From NCBI GenBank assembly GCA_021769295.1, contig JAETTD010000015.1:1-58868 (forward strand): a stretch of 58,868 bases of DNA, given 5' to 3'. The stretch comes from Bacillota bacterium (GTDB lineage Bacteria > Bacillota > Clostridia > Peptostreptococcales > Anaerovoracaceae). Made by a program: the position numbers and the translations under genes. Under the pieces are notes generated by a model. It searched no databases and was not told the origin of the DNA. It saw only the letters and a program-made list of their open reading frames with translations. Numbering within the stretch: position 1 is the stretch's first letter; every line of letters begins with the position of its first letter. Positions 1-9,058 of this stretch are shown here, piece by piece.

Positions 1-101
1 AAACGGATTGTGATGTAAATACCGCCGCCTACAATGAGGATGAGGATAGGAATTCCCCAAAACCAGTTACCAAATGCGGCAATTGCTTCTAAAATAAACA
101 T
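1..101 (-). CDS. AGCS-family sodium:alanine/glycine symporter, N-terminal fragment cut by the window edge
   Basis: The minus strand from 101 encodes 33 codons starting MFILEAIAAFGNWFWGIP, followed by a hydrophobic glycine-rich stretch. This matches the start of the complete AGCS symporter at 30573-31985 almost residue for residue (AFSNWFWGLPIIILIVGGG). The rest lies beyond the left edge. An AGGAAAGG ribosome site sits at 110-117. AGCS proteins import alanine or glycine with Na+ or H+ through about ten membrane helices. Here the gene follows an M20 peptidase but is separated from it by a strong terminator (208-241), so it probably has its own promoter, which I could not identify. Family call is firm from the similarity; substrate is inferred. 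Confidence 0.85.
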   Translation of the reverse strand, partial: MFILEAIAAFGNWFWGIPILILIVGGGIYITIR

Positions 102-207
102 AGTATTATTCCTTTCCTAATAATTTAATATGTGCATATTGATATTTTAGCCACAGTGTGTTTAAAAAGTGTTTTAATTATACTTTTTGTGATAATTTAC
201 TGAACAG

Positions 208-241
208 AAAAGGCGTGTATACATAAAAATACACGCCTTTT
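208..241 (-). terminator. Rho-independent terminator after the M20 peptidase gene
   Basis: A perfect 13-bp stem (AAAAGGCGTGTAT with ATACACGCCTTTT) surrounds an 8-nt loop and carries A/T runs on both sides, so it could act in either direction. It lies 27 bases past the stop of the peptidase gene. Confidence 0.85.
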
Positions 242-268
242 GCATATAAATACCATTTTTTAGCTGTT

Positions 269-1930
269 TTATCCAAGCAGACCTATGATTGTTTCATAAG
301 TGATGTTAGGAACATTCTGGAAAGTCTGCTGCATATCTACACGTTCCGTAAGCATATGTCCGTCTCTTCCGAAGGTACCGATATTTACTACAGGCACGTT
401 GATTTCCATGATTTTATCAATATCATGAGTGTACTTTACACCATATTGAGGCATGTTGTCTTTTAATGCCTGTACTGCCAAAGTATCGTCGCATACAGCC
501 ATAAAGCTGGAGTCGGATATGTATGGATAGAACATTCTCGTCTTAATCTGTCTCTTTGCTTCAGGTCTTACTTTTTCTACTGCAGATTCAACGGCGTCGA
601 GAAGAGCAACTTCCTTATCTGTCTTTCTTGTCATCTCTATTCTTGCGCTGAATACCGAGCCGAAGAACAAGATAACCGCAGGAGATTTGTCCTCGCACCA
701 TTTCCATGCTTCTTCAGCTACTCTCAATCCGAAAAGTCTCAGGTCGAGTTCAGGGTCTTCCTTATGAAGATTTTCCGTAAATTCTTTTATTGCCTTTACA
801 TACGGTTCTCCGTGAATCTCTGTGAGGTAATCGTTGAATTCCTTCCATGTATAAACTCTCGTTTTCCATGGAAGCTTTACATAAGGTACTTTACTCAGTT
901 CGCAGAACTTTTTGTATTCGCCGTTTAAGTATTCAACCACATCGTCAAATGCTCTTACTGCCATTTCTCTGCTCTTTGCCAGAACCTGCGCAGGGTCCCA
1001 ACCGTGAGTGAAGAAATTGTAATAGCTGAAAGCTGTCAAGGCAGTCTGTACGGTGTAAGGGCCTTTTGTATCCATTTGCTTTAAGGATACAGGCGGAATA
1101 GCTACTTCGCCTTGTGCGATATCGCAAAGTTCGGTATTCAAAGACATCTTCTTGGTTATTTCGGCAATCAGAAGGTTAGGGTCGAGGGCGCTGAAAGCCT
1201 GGCCTACGTGAGCTTCTTTTCCGAAAGCCACAAAGCAAGGGAGAAGCTTTCCGATACTTCCGTAATATATGTAGCGGTTTTCATCTCCAGGGCTGTAGTT
1301 TGTGGAATAGTCGGCGTTGATACATGAAATATATTCAAAGCCTTCCGTCTTCTTTAATTCCACAAGCTCATCGAGAGCTGTGATTATACCCTTTGAGTTA
1401 TCTTCTTCGTCGCACTCCGCAATAGCGATGATATTGCCGTCAAGTTCGTCTGTGTGTTCTGAGAAGTATTTGATAAGGTACATGTGACCTGCAACTCCGG
1501 ACTTCATGTCAAGAGCGCCTCTTCCGAACATGTACTCGCCGGATTCTATATCAGCCAAAACTTCATCTGATAATTTGAAGGTTTCCTTCAGCTTTTCAGG
1601 AAGTTCCTCACACTTAAAGGCATATTCTCTGATAGTTCCGAAATCGTCCACACCTACGGTGTCCAGGTGTCCTATTAAGATTACGGTCTTGTTGGAGCTG
1701 CCTTTTGTTCCTTTAACATATGCGTATGTGGAATGTCTTTCCACAAAGTCGTTTTTGGTCTGAAAAATTTTGACCCTTTCAGGATGCTCTTTAAAATAGT
1801 CAAGTCCCATGTAATAGTCGTAGATGTACTGAGCTACAGCAGTTTCGCCTTTAGGTTCCTTGTTGATGCTCGGTATTGCAACCATTTCCTGAGTCAGTCG
1901 TTTCACTTCATCAAAAGAATTAAGTTTCAT
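269..1930 (-). CDS. M20 family peptidase, RocB-like (long form)
   Basis: A 553-residue zinc-dependent amidohydrolase/peptidase of the M20 clan, in the long subgroup that includes the arginine-utilisation protein RocB (about 560 residues). Visible motifs: GHLDTVG near residue 88 (metal His and catalytic Asp), GRGALDMKSG near 135 (bridging Asp), ECDEED near 170 (general-base Glu and metal Glu), NADYS near 205, and a C-terminal DGHMLTERVD that supplies the last His. No signal peptide, so cytoplasmic. It stands alone between a sigma-54 promoter (1973-1988) and a terminator (208-241); the activator gene 2073-3437 lies directly upstream. The substrate is unknown: arginine-pathway compounds, dipeptides or N-acyl amino acids are all possible. 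Two further RocB-like paralogues are at 6159 and 9059. Confidence 0.88.
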   Translation of the reverse strand: MKLNSFDEVKRLTQEMVAIPSINKEPKGETAVAQYIYDYYMGLDYFKEHPERVKIFQTKNDFVERHSTYAYVKGTKGSSNKTVILIGHLDTVGVDDFGTIREYAFKCEELPEKLKETFKLSDEVLADIESGEYMFGRGALDMKSGVAGHMYLIKYFSEHTDELDGNIIAIAECDEEDNSKGIITALDELVELKKTEGFEYISCINADYSTNYSPGDENRYIYYGSIGKLLPCFVAFGKEAHVGQAFSALDPNLLIAEITKKMSLNTELCDIAQGEVAIPPVSLKQMDTKGPYTVQTALTAFSYYNFFTHGWDPAQVLAKSREMAVRAFDDVVEYLNGEYKKFCELSKVPYVKLPWKTRVYTWKEFNDYLTEIHGEPYVKAIKEFTENLHKEDPELDLRLFGLRVAEEAWKWCEDKSPAVILFFGSVFSARIEMTRKTDKEVALLDAVESAVEKVRPEAKRQIKTRMFYPYISDSSFMAVCDDTLAVQALKDNMPQYGVKYTHDIDKIMEINVPVVNIGTFGRDGHMLTERVDMQQTFQNVPNITYETIIGLLG

Positions 1931-1972
1931 GTCGTTTTCTCCTCTTTTTGTTTTTTAGCTATATTTGTTTGA

Positions 1973-1988
1973 AGCAAAATTCGTGCCA
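1973..1988 (-). promoter_or_regulatory. Sigma-54 (-24/-12) promoter for the M20 peptidase gene
   Basis: Minus strand reads TGGCACGAATTTTGCT, a full match to the TGGCACGNNNNTTGCW consensus with GG and GC ten bases apart. It lies 43 bp before the ATG at 1930 and about 50-90 bp from paired palindromes next to a sigma-54 activator gene. Confidence 0.92.
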
Positions 1989-2036
1989 AACATGCGCCGT
2001 TGGTTTTGCAAGGTGTTTAATATATATATTTTTGAA

Positions 2037-2079
2037 GGGGTAAAAAATTTTACCCCATGGGGGTAAAAAATTTTACCCC
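2037..2079. promoter_or_regulatory. Tandem upstream activator sites (two palindromes) for a sigma-54 activator
   Basis: Two identical 20-bp dyads, GGGGTAAAAAATTTTACCCC, at 2037-2056 and 2060-2079, repeat every 23 bp (about two helical turns). Each has 9-bp arms around a 2-bp centre. They lie upstream of the -24/-12 promoter at 1973-1988 and overlap the last codons of the activator gene, the usual geometry for an enhancer bound by a Fis-type HTH dimer. Binding by the adjacent activator is inferred. Confidence 0.8.
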
Positions 2080-3437
2080 CACTTTCCTAATATATTAGTG
2101 TAATTTATGTCGTACTTTGCCATCTTGTATTTCAATGCCTGTCTCGTTATTTTTAACTCAGCCGCCGCTTCTGTAAGGGAATTAGCACTTTTCAGCGTCT
2201 CAATTATGATATCTTTCTCATATTCGGCCATGACTTCCGCAAGACTGCTGCCTGCCGCCGGCTTACGCTGCATCTGCATTCTCAAGGTGTACAACTTAAA
2301 ATACTCCGGAATGTCCGATTTTTTAATTCTGTCGCCCTCCGTCATGTTGAATGCGGACTCCATTACGTTTTTAAGTTCACGGACATTGCCGGGCCATGAA
2401 TAGTCCATAAATATCCGCTTGAGACCGCTGTCAACGTATTTTACCTTTTTCTTCATCTTCTTATTGTAATAGTCGACAAAATGATCCACGAGAAGAGGCA
2501 CGTCCAGCTTCCTGCTTCGCAGCGGAGGTATTGCAAACTGAATTACGCTGAGACGGTAAAACAGGTCCTGTCTCAGCAGATTCTTTTTTATGGCCTCGTA
2601 AGGGTCCGTATTCATTGCCGAAATAATTCTCACGTCCACGTCCACATACTTTTCGCCGCCTACCCGCATATATCTTTGTTCTTCAACCACCTTTAAAAGC
2701 TTTGCCTGCATCTCCACGCTCATGGAATTTATTTCATCCAGGAATAAAGTACCGCCGTCAGCCAGTTCAAAGATGCCTTTTCGGTTTTCCGCACCGGTAA
2801 AACTCCCCTTTACGGTTCCGAAAAGCGTGCTTTCCATAAGAGAATCGGGCACCGCCGCACAATTCAAAGATATAAACGGCTTTCCACGCCTTCTGCTTGC
2901 TGAATGAATCGCCTCCACTACCAGCTCTTTGCCCGTGCCTGATTCTCCCGTAACCATTACAGGTGAATCGTTCTTTGAGACCTTCATGATTTTGCTTTTT
3001 ATCAGATTCATCTCATCATCACAGGTAATTATGCTGTCAACCGTATAAAGCTTGCTTCGGCTTTCCTTTTCGTCATTCTTGGTTTTCCACGTCAAATTGG
3101 AAGAAATATCGAAGGTCCCAATAATCTCGCCGTTGTCTTCAATGGGGAAAGTGCTGGTTTTGATAACGTATGCTTTGCCGCTTTCTTCCACTATGAGCTG
3201 AGTTTCGTCGATTATGGGTTTCCCCGTCCTCATTACTCTGGCATGGGTACTGTTTTCTTCGGTAAGATTGGGATAAGCCACGTAAAGATTTTTGCCTATG
3301 ACATTTTTAGTATTCATATAGGTCCTGTCGTCGTTTACCATGGCGGAATACTGGATAATGTTATCCTTGTTCACCATTATAAATGCGTCCACCTTACCAT
3401 ATATGTCCTTGTACTTGTCAATCTCTTTTATTATCAT
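2073..3437 (-). CDS. Sigma-54-dependent transcriptional activator with N-terminal PAS sensor
   Basis: A 454-residue enhancer-binding protein. Residues 1-125 form a PAS-like sensor, 137-370 the AAA+ ATPase (GESGTGKE Walker A near 165, GGTLFLDEI Walker B near 230, WPGNVREL near 350), and the C-terminus a Fis-type helix-turn-helix (LTEAAAELKITRQALKYKM). The sigma-54-contacting loop reads GSFTGA rather than GAFTGA. RocR-like activators of amino acid catabolism have this layout. It overlaps two palindromes and sits just upstream of the sigma-54 promoter of the M20 gene 269-1930, which is its likely target. The signal sensed by the PAS domain is unknown. A GAGGAAG ribosome site supports the start. 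Confidence 0.9.
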   Translation of the reverse strand: MIIKEIDKYKDIYGKVDAFIMVNKDNIIQYSAMVNDDRTYMNTKNVIGKNLYVAYPNLTEENSTHARVMRTGKPIIDETQLIVEESGKAYVIKTSTFPIEDNGEIIGTFDISSNLTWKTKNDEKESRSKLYTVDSIITCDDEMNLIKSKIMKVSKNDSPVMVTGESGTGKELVVEAIHSASRRRGKPFISLNCAAVPDSLMESTLFGTVKGSFTGAENRKGIFELADGGTLFLDEINSMSVEMQAKLLKVVEEQRYMRVGGEKYVDVDVRIISAMNTDPYEAIKKNLLRQDLFYRLSVIQFAIPPLRSRKLDVPLLVDHFVDYYNKKMKKKVKYVDSGLKRIFMDYSWPGNVRELKNVMESAFNMTEGDRIKKSDIPEYFKLYTLRMQMQRKPAAGSSLAEVMAEYEKDIIIETLKSANSLTEAAAELKITRQALKYKMAKYDINYTNILGKWG

Positions 3438-3462
3438 AAGCCTGCTTCCTCATATTTTGAAA

Positions 3463-3500
3463 GAGGATGTCGCAAAACCATCCTGTTTTGAGGCATCCTC
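3463..3500 (-). terminator. Stem-loop between amidohydrolase and activator genes, probable terminator or attenuator
   Basis: Two 16-nt arms, GAGGATGTCGCAAAAC and GTTTTGAGGCATCCTC, pair with mismatches in the middle around a 6-nt loop. On the minus strand the stem is followed by only a short T run, so it may stop transcription partially or mark an mRNA 3' end. Confidence 0.55.
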
Positions 3501-3515
3501 CCGCAATTCAAAATT

Positions 3516-5162
3516 TTATGCTCTTCTATAAGTTTCCTTACCTGCCAGATAAGTGTTGAGAGCCTGAATGTCCTTAATTTCGCTTTCAGGACATGTGAAG
3601 ATATCTCTGTCGATAACTACCATGTCAGCAAACTTGCCGACTTCGATAGTTCCCATTAAATCTTCCTCTCCGGTTGCCATAGGAATGTTCTTTGAGAACA
3701 GGCAAACGGCATCGTATCTTGAAAGTTTTTCTTCAGGCTGTACACCGCCCTCAGGCCAGCATTCCAGATCCTGTCTTGCCACGCATGAGAAAATTCCGTT
3801 CCATGGTGAGAAAATTTCAACAGGGCAGTCTGAACCGCCGGTCATGATAAGACCTGCATCCTGATACTTCTTCCAGGTATAGCTGTCGAGGGCTCTCTTT
3901 TCTCCTACTCTTTCCTTTATCCAGTGAAGGTCAGTCAGGAAGAATGAAGGCTGAATATCCAGCACTACAGGCAGCTTAGCCATTCTTGCAATCATTTCTT
4001 CATTAGCCATTTGAGCGTGGATTATTCTGAACGGATGTCTGTCCTTCTGTTCCCAATCGGTCATTCCGTCTTTCTTACCCTGCTCTAAACAGTATTCGAT
4101 AGCGTTGATAACATTCTCAAGGCCCTTGTCGCCTATAGCGTGAGTTGCAGGCTGCAAGCCCATCTTGTAAGCCTTGTACAGTCTCTCGTTTAAGCCGTCC
4201 TGGTCTATAACGAGGATTCCGTCCGTAGTAGGATCATCGTCATAAGGTTCAAACAGTTTAGCTGATCTTGAACCCAGTGAACCGTCGCAGAAGCTCTTGA
4301 ATCCGCCCATTTGAGCAGCTCTGTAAGGGTCCTGTCTCTCTGCTTCCGTTACATAAGGTTTGTTGAAGTATTCATCCAGATAAATGGTCATTCTTACAGG
4401 CAGTTCGCCCTTTCTGTTAAGCTCTATGTAATCGTTGATGTCTTCTGTATATTTCCAGATTTCCGCAGCATAGGTATGAATCATGGTAAGTCCGTATTGA
4501 GCTGCCAGGTCAAAGCCCTGCTTCATGTATTTAGCTTTGTTTTCAGGAATCAGGAACGGGTCAGGAATAATTTCGTCATAAATCTTAGGAGCCTGTTCTC
4601 TCAAAATTCCGTTAGGCATACCGTCTTCGTCCAGTTCAACCAGTCCGCCGGGACCGAATACAAAGTCTTTACCTATATTTGCTTTCTCCAAAGCTAAAGT
4701 GTTTGCAACTGCTGAATGCAGACATACTCTCTTTATTACGATAGGATGCTTGGTGCTGGCCTTATCCAAATCCTCTCTTGTAGGCAGCTGGTCTTCACAG
4801 TCTTCCCACTTTGACTGGTCAAAGTTTGAACCTTTAATCCATTCGCCTTCAGGTGTCTCGGCAGCTTTGGCAGCAAGTCTTTCTATAGCTTCCTTCTTGC
4901 TCTTTGCGCCTCCTAAATCCACTGTGGTAAAGGTCTGACAGAATGCAAAGAAATGCATATGGGAGTCTCCCATTCCGGGCAGAACTGTCTTTCCTTCTAA
5001 GTCGATGACTTTCTTTGCGTCGTAGTTTGCAAGAGCTTCGTCGTTTGTTCCCACATACGCAAATTTTCCGTCTTTGATGACAATTGCTTCTTTACAAACG
5101 CCTTCTGCTTCCAAAGTGTAAGCTTTTGCGTTGATGAAGATTTTGTCCGCTGTTACTTTCAT
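3516..5162 (-). CDS. Amidohydrolase family protein (YtcJ-like)
   Basis: A 548-residue metal-dependent amidohydrolase of the YtcJ type: a small beta-sandwich around a TIM barrel. The N-terminus carries the composite-domain strand (FINAKAYTLEAEG), then LPGMGDSHMHFFAF with the HxH metal motif near residues 69-71. A conserved KSFCDGSLGSRSA lies mid-barrel, later histidines occur in THAIGDKG and IIHAQM, and GGSDCPVE carries the C-terminal Asp. Such enzymes hydrolyse C-N bonds in amides, N-acyl amino acids or cyclic imides; the substrate here is unknown. It starts 4 bp after the BTAD regulator gene and ends the M20 operon. A paralogue is at 32061-33656. GGGAGG precedes the ATG. Confidence 0.85.
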   Translation of the reverse strand: MKVTADKIFINAKAYTLEAEGVCKEAIVIKDGKFAYVGTNDEALANYDAKKVIDLEGKTVLPGMGDSHMHFFAFCQTFTTVDLGGAKSKKEAIERLAAKAAETPEGEWIKGSNFDQSKWEDCEDQLPTREDLDKASTKHPIVIKRVCLHSAVANTLALEKANIGKDFVFGPGGLVELDEDGMPNGILREQAPKIYDEIIPDPFLIPENKAKYMKQGFDLAAQYGLTMIHTYAAEIWKYTEDINDYIELNRKGELPVRMTIYLDEYFNKPYVTEAERQDPYRAAQMGGFKSFCDGSLGSRSAKLFEPYDDDPTTDGILVIDQDGLNERLYKAYKMGLQPATHAIGDKGLENVINAIEYCLEQGKKDGMTDWEQKDRHPFRIIHAQMANEEMIARMAKLPVVLDIQPSFFLTDLHWIKERVGEKRALDSYTWKKYQDAGLIMTGGSDCPVEIFSPWNGIFSCVARQDLECWPEGGVQPEEKLSRYDAVCLFSKNIPMATGEEDLMGTIEVGKFADMVVIDRDIFTCPESEIKDIQALNTYLAGKETYRRA

Positions 5163-5166
5163 TTAC

Positions 5167-6120
5167 TTACCTCCCGATAGTAATAAATTTTTCCTTAGCC
5201 AAAGTCTCAAATAATTCTTTGGATTTTTGGTCAAGGTTGTTCCAATTATCTATTTTCACAGGGATGCCGCCGTCTGATTCAGGTAAAATGCTCTTTAGCA
5301 TCTCCGTAAATGCGGCGAAATCGCTGCCATAAACTTTGTCCTCAATATATACGGTTCCGTCCGTGTCCAACTGTCCTTTTCTTGCTATGGACATGTAGGT
5401 TTCTCTCAAAATTTTGGAAGGCGCCACTCCCAGTTCTTTTCTGAGCCAGTCGCTGTACTTCTTGTAATCCCTTGCCGCCTCTCCGTAATTTCCCAGCTTT
5501 TCATGGATCTTTATGAGTTTTATATGAAAATCATCTTCAAAGGGCGAAAGGAAAATCATCTTTTCCAAGATGATAAGGGCATTTTTAAAATCTCCTTTTT
5601 CTTCAAGGAGTTCTTCTACTTTAGCCAAAGTTGCTATGACTTTGCGCTCTCTGTCGTTTCTTTCAAGAACAAGCCAGTCATTGAAATCATCGCAATCCTT
5701 CAGGTAAAAATGTTCCATGAACACGAGCCTGCTGCTGTTGACCACGATTTCTTCCAAGTCTTCGCTTTTAATCTCATCGTGTATATTCTCAAATCTCTCA
5801 ATATCATTTTTTTCAAAAGGATATTTGGGGTTTATCCGGCAATTGCTTCCGGATGTTATTATAAAATTCTCCCCGTCAACCTCCGGAATATATTTTTTTA
5901 TATTCCAGAGGTTAAAACGAAGATTATATGCGGCCTTCTCGCCCGCATCAATCCAAAATAAGTCTTTCAGCGTATTTTTGGAAGCCTGCATGGATGGAGT
6001 GCACAGAAGATAAGCAATCATTCCGATAGACTTTTTGCTCAACGCCTGAGTAATATCCTCATCATTAAACTGAATCCGTATATCTCCGTAAATGTCTATT
6101 TTCAATACATCCTTACCCAT
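5167..6120 (-). CDS. BTAD/SARP-type transcriptional regulator
   Basis: A 317-residue protein with an N-terminal winged-helix OmpR/PhoB-like DNA-binding region (about 1-100, LKIDIYGDIRIQFNDEDI, then a basic helix) and a bacterial transcriptional activation domain of TPR-like helices (about 140-250: ALIILEKMIFLSPFEDDFH, LGNYGEAARDYKKYSDWL, LGVAPSKILRETY). The layout matches SARP-family activators, better known from actinobacteria but also present in Clostridia. It is embedded in the M20/amidohydrolase operon (38 bp after one gene, 4 bp before the next), so it most likely controls that operon or related genes. The C-terminal 60 residues are not recognised. Start supported by GAGGGAG. Confidence 0.75.
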   Translation of the reverse strand: MGKDVLKIDIYGDIRIQFNDEDITQALSKKSIGMIAYLLCTPSMQASKNTLKDLFWIDAGEKAAYNLRFNLWNIKKYIPEVDGENFIITSGSNCRINPKYPFEKNDIERFENIHDEIKSEDLEEIVVNSSRLVFMEHFYLKDCDDFNDWLVLERNDRERKVIATLAKVEELLEEKGDFKNALIILEKMIFLSPFEDDFHIKLIKIHEKLGNYGEAARDYKKYSDWLRKELGVAPSKILRETYMSIARKGQLDTDGTVYIEDKVYGSDFAAFTEMLKSILPESDGGIPVKIDNWNNLDQKSKELFETLAKEKFITIGR

Positions 6121-6158
6121 TATGCTCCCTCGCCGGTAGTATAATTCTTATTTGAATA

Positions 6159-7808
6159 TTAGTTTTCCAAAATATGCATCATCGTCTTATAAAGAATCTG
6201 AGGTAATACTTCATAAGTGTATACCGTCTCTACTCTTTCAGTAAACTGGTGCGCATCTTTTCCGTATGAGCCTATATCTGCTACAGGTAAATCAAGTTCC
6301 TGCATCTCTTCAATAGGTAAGTCGTAGATTGTGCCGAATCCAGGCATGTTCTGTTTCAATGCTGCAACGGCCTCTGCTTCCTTCGGAGCTGATGCGTAGC
6401 TCAGGTCTGAGATACATGGCAAGAACTTCTTCTGTACCAGACTGTAATCCGACTCTGTGGTGGTTACTGCATAATTAACCGCATCGATGAGAGCCTTTTC
6501 TTCAGGTCTTGAACCCTCAACGTAGATATGCGGATAGTAAGGAGGAGTCAGGTAAACGATAAGAACAGGGTTCTTGTCTGACCACAGGGAGTGAACATAT
6601 TCAACAATCTTCATTGCCTGGTCACGAACATCGTATCTTTCGTCTTTTGAAACTTCCTCTGCATAAGCCTTAACCATATCGTCAAGCTTGTCGCCTACTT
6701 CTTTCTTTACTTCAACGTAAAGCTGGTCGTAGCTCATGGTTCTTTCTTTCCAAGGCAGTTTTTCAAAATCTCTTCCTACCATTTCGCAGAACTTGGCATA
6801 TCTTTCATTTAAGGTGTCAACTACATTCTGGAAGCATTCTGCTCCGGCCTTCATCATCTTATCCATAACCTGCGCAGGTGTGCTGGAGTGAGTAGCGTAG
6901 TTGAAGAACAATATTGCTTTGCTTGCAATCTGAACCGAGTATTCAGGCTTTAAATCCCTCTGCTTAAGAGTGATAGGAGGCAGTGTTACTTCGCCTTCAA
7001 CCACGTCTGAAAATTCAGGGTTTAAGTTTACTCTTCTCGTTATTTCAGCTGCAATCTGGTTAGGGTCAAGTCCGCTGAAGGACTCGCCTACGTGAGTTTC
7101 CTTACCTACAACATAGAATGTAGGCATCAGCTTGCCGACTGTTCCGATGTACTGATAAACGTTAGGGTCTCCCGGATATGCAGGCGCAATATAGTCAGGG
7201 TCAAGCATTGCCTGATAATCATATCCGAATTCCTTTTTCAGTCTGATAAGTTCAGGAACAAATGCGAGCATTCCCTGGGAGTTGCCTTCTTCATCGCATA
7301 CTGCGGCGAAGATAATATTTCCTTCAAAGTTTTCTATATCCTTTGAAACTTCTTCCATGATTCCCATTACGTTTGCATCGCCGGACTTCATATCAAAGAT
7401 GCCTCTTCCGAATATGTACTTTCCTGAAGCCATGTCGTCTTTAACTTCCTGAGTCAGGGAAACTTCTTTTAATTTTTCAATGAGCTCATCAGGTTTTGTA
7501 GCATATTCTGCCAGATTGCCATAGTCCGAAATACCTACGGTATCGGTATGGCCGATAAATACAACAGTCTTGTTGCTTGGCTTCTTTTCGCCGTTCATAA
7601 TGGCAACAACGATTTTTCTGTTCCATTTGTCGTTCTTCGCAGGCACAAAATACAGCTTTTCAGGATACTTTTTGTAGTAATCCATTCTTGCCATGATTTC
7701 GTATACTTTATCACTCATAGTCACTTCGTCGTCAGTTTCAACGATACTCTTTTGTGCTACGAGTTCCAAAGCAATCTCTTTGATTCTTTTGCTCAGTTCA
7801 GTGTTCAT
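6159..7808 (-). CDS. M20 family peptidase, RocB-like (long form)
   Basis: A 549-residue paralogue of the peptidase at 269-1930. Metal and catalytic motifs are intact: GHTDTVGISDYG near residue 87, GRGIFDMKSGDAN near 135, VCDEEGNSQG near 170, LDPDYIAP near 203, and KDAHQFTERVE near the end for the last His. No signal peptide. It is the third gene of an operon that starts at 10705 and runs 9059 > 7818 > 6159 > 5167 > 3516; the gap to the preceding gene is 9 bp and AGGAGG lies before the ATG. Several divergent M20 enzymes in one transcript suggest a set of peptidases or N-acyl amino acid hydrolases with different specificities. Exact substrates cannot be read from sequence. Confidence 0.88.
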   Translation of the reverse strand: MNTELSKRIKEIALELVAQKSIVETDDEVTMSDKVYEIMARMDYYKKYPEKLYFVPAKNDKWNRKIVVAIMNGEKKPSNKTVVFIGHTDTVGISDYGNLAEYATKPDELIEKLKEVSLTQEVKDDMASGKYIFGRGIFDMKSGDANVMGIMEEVSKDIENFEGNIIFAAVCDEEGNSQGMLAFVPELIRLKKEFGYDYQAMLDPDYIAPAYPGDPNVYQYIGTVGKLMPTFYVVGKETHVGESFSGLDPNQIAAEITRRVNLNPEFSDVVEGEVTLPPITLKQRDLKPEYSVQIASKAILFFNYATHSSTPAQVMDKMMKAGAECFQNVVDTLNERYAKFCEMVGRDFEKLPWKERTMSYDQLYVEVKKEVGDKLDDMVKAYAEEVSKDERYDVRDQAMKIVEYVHSLWSDKNPVLIVYLTPPYYPHIYVEGSRPEEKALIDAVNYAVTTTESDYSLVQKKFLPCISDLSYASAPKEAEAVAALKQNMPGFGTIYDLPIEEMQELDLPVADIGSYGKDAHQFTERVETVYTYEVLPQILYKTMMHILEN

Positions 7809-7817
7809 TTCATCCTC

Positions 7818-9035
7818 CTAATCACTTAATACATCTGATAAAAATTCGCTTATAATATGGGTAATTTCCAATGCTGACGAAAGATTTACCCTTTCGTCGC
7901 TGCTGTGGAAATTATCTCCGTCAGCGCCTAAAAGTACGGTCGGGATTTTCAGCTTACCTCCTATATGGTTAAAATCTCCGATGCTCTGGAAGTATGCAAG
8001 ATTTGCAGGCTTGCCGCAGACATCCTCCACGGTATTTTCCAACTTCTTGAGCAATTCACCGTTTTCGTCGATACAATATGCATCGAATCCACCGTCAAAG
8101 CCATCTGCAGGCGACTGTCTGAACGCTACCTCGACTTTTGATCTTACCTGAGCCGCTTCTATTGCTTTGTCTACTCTTTCTTTTATGGTTTCCTGAGTTT
8201 CGCCTCTTACTGTGTGGTGGAAAATTTCCACTTCCGCATAATCCGGCACGCTGCACGCTGCGCCGCCGCCGTTCATGCGAATTACGCAAGGGGTCGAATG
8301 ACCGAGTTTCTCGTCCATCTCAGGCGGTATTTTTTCAAGTTCCGATACTATAGCAGAGGCATCTACCATTGCGTTGATTCCAAGTTCCGGTGTGGCGGCA
8401 TGGGCCGACTTGCCGTAAACTTTTATGGTATAATTGTAGCCGCCTCTCGCCCCAAGGCATATGCAAGGGTGAGGAACTTTGGCAAAGCCTGAGGAGGGTT
8501 CCGCGATAATCGCAAAATCCGCCTCCTCGGCAATGTTGTGTATCTTATCGTTTATAATATATACCGTTCCCAGTCCGTAAGGTCCTTCTTCGTCTGATAC
8601 TAAGTGATATATCACCTTGCCCTTGAAACTGTTGTCTTTAAATTTTTCTTTGGCAAATTTTTCAAGCGCAAGCATTATGGCTGCGCATCCGGATTTCATA
8701 TCCAGAGTGCCTACGCCATACATATAATCGCCTTCCACAATTCCGTCGTAAGGCGGTTTTGTCCAGCCGTTGCAAAGCTGAACCGTGTCAAGGTGACCTC
8801 CTAAATATATAACCGGTCCCGGTTTGCCGCTGTCCATGATACCTACTACGTTCTTTCCGTGGAATTTTGTTTCCTTCGGTTCGTAGAAGGTGTGTATTTC
8901 CGCAGGTATTCCTCTGTCGTTAAGCCATTTGTTGGCGAAATCCATTACCTGATCCTCATGGAAATAAGGGCTTTTTATTGAAACCAGTTGTCTAAGCAGT
9001 GTTTCATAATCATTCTTGCTAATTTTGTTGTCCAT
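7818..9035 (-). CDS. M20 family metallopeptidase of the ArgE/DapE type
   Basis: A 405-residue member of the shorter ArgE/DapE/CPG2 subgroup. Motifs in order: GGHLDTVQLCNGW near residue 80 (His and Asp), GVGTLDMKSGCAA near 110 (Asp), VSDEEGPYGLG near 150 (Glu-Glu), IAEPSSG near 185, a dimerisation lid domain starting around ICLGARGGYNY, and GDNFHSSDERV near 380 (final His). Family members remove acyl groups from amino acids or cleave small peptides. It lies between two RocB-like genes (22 bp and 9 bp spacing). Whether it is an acetylornithine or succinyl-DAP enzyme is doubtful because no biosynthetic neighbours are present; a catabolic role is more likely. Confidence 0.88.
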   Translation of the reverse strand: MDNKISKNDYETLLRQLVSIKSPYFHEDQVMDFANKWLNDRGIPAEIHTFYEPKETKFHGKNVVGIMDSGKPGPVIYLGGHLDTVQLCNGWTKPPYDGIVEGDYMYGVGTLDMKSGCAAIMLALEKFAKEKFKDNSFKGKVIYHLVSDEEGPYGLGTVYIINDKIHNIAEEADFAIIAEPSSGFAKVPHPCICLGARGGYNYTIKVYGKSAHAATPELGINAMVDASAIVSELEKIPPEMDEKLGHSTPCVIRMNGGGAACSVPDYAEVEIFHHTVRGETQETIKERVDKAIEAAQVRSKVEVAFRQSPADGFDGGFDAYCIDENGELLKKLENTVEDVCGKPANLAYFQSIGDFNHIGGKLKIPTVLLGADGDNFHSSDERVNLSSALEITHIISEFLSDVLSD

Positions 9036-9058
9036 TATTTTTGATTATAGCCTTTCCT

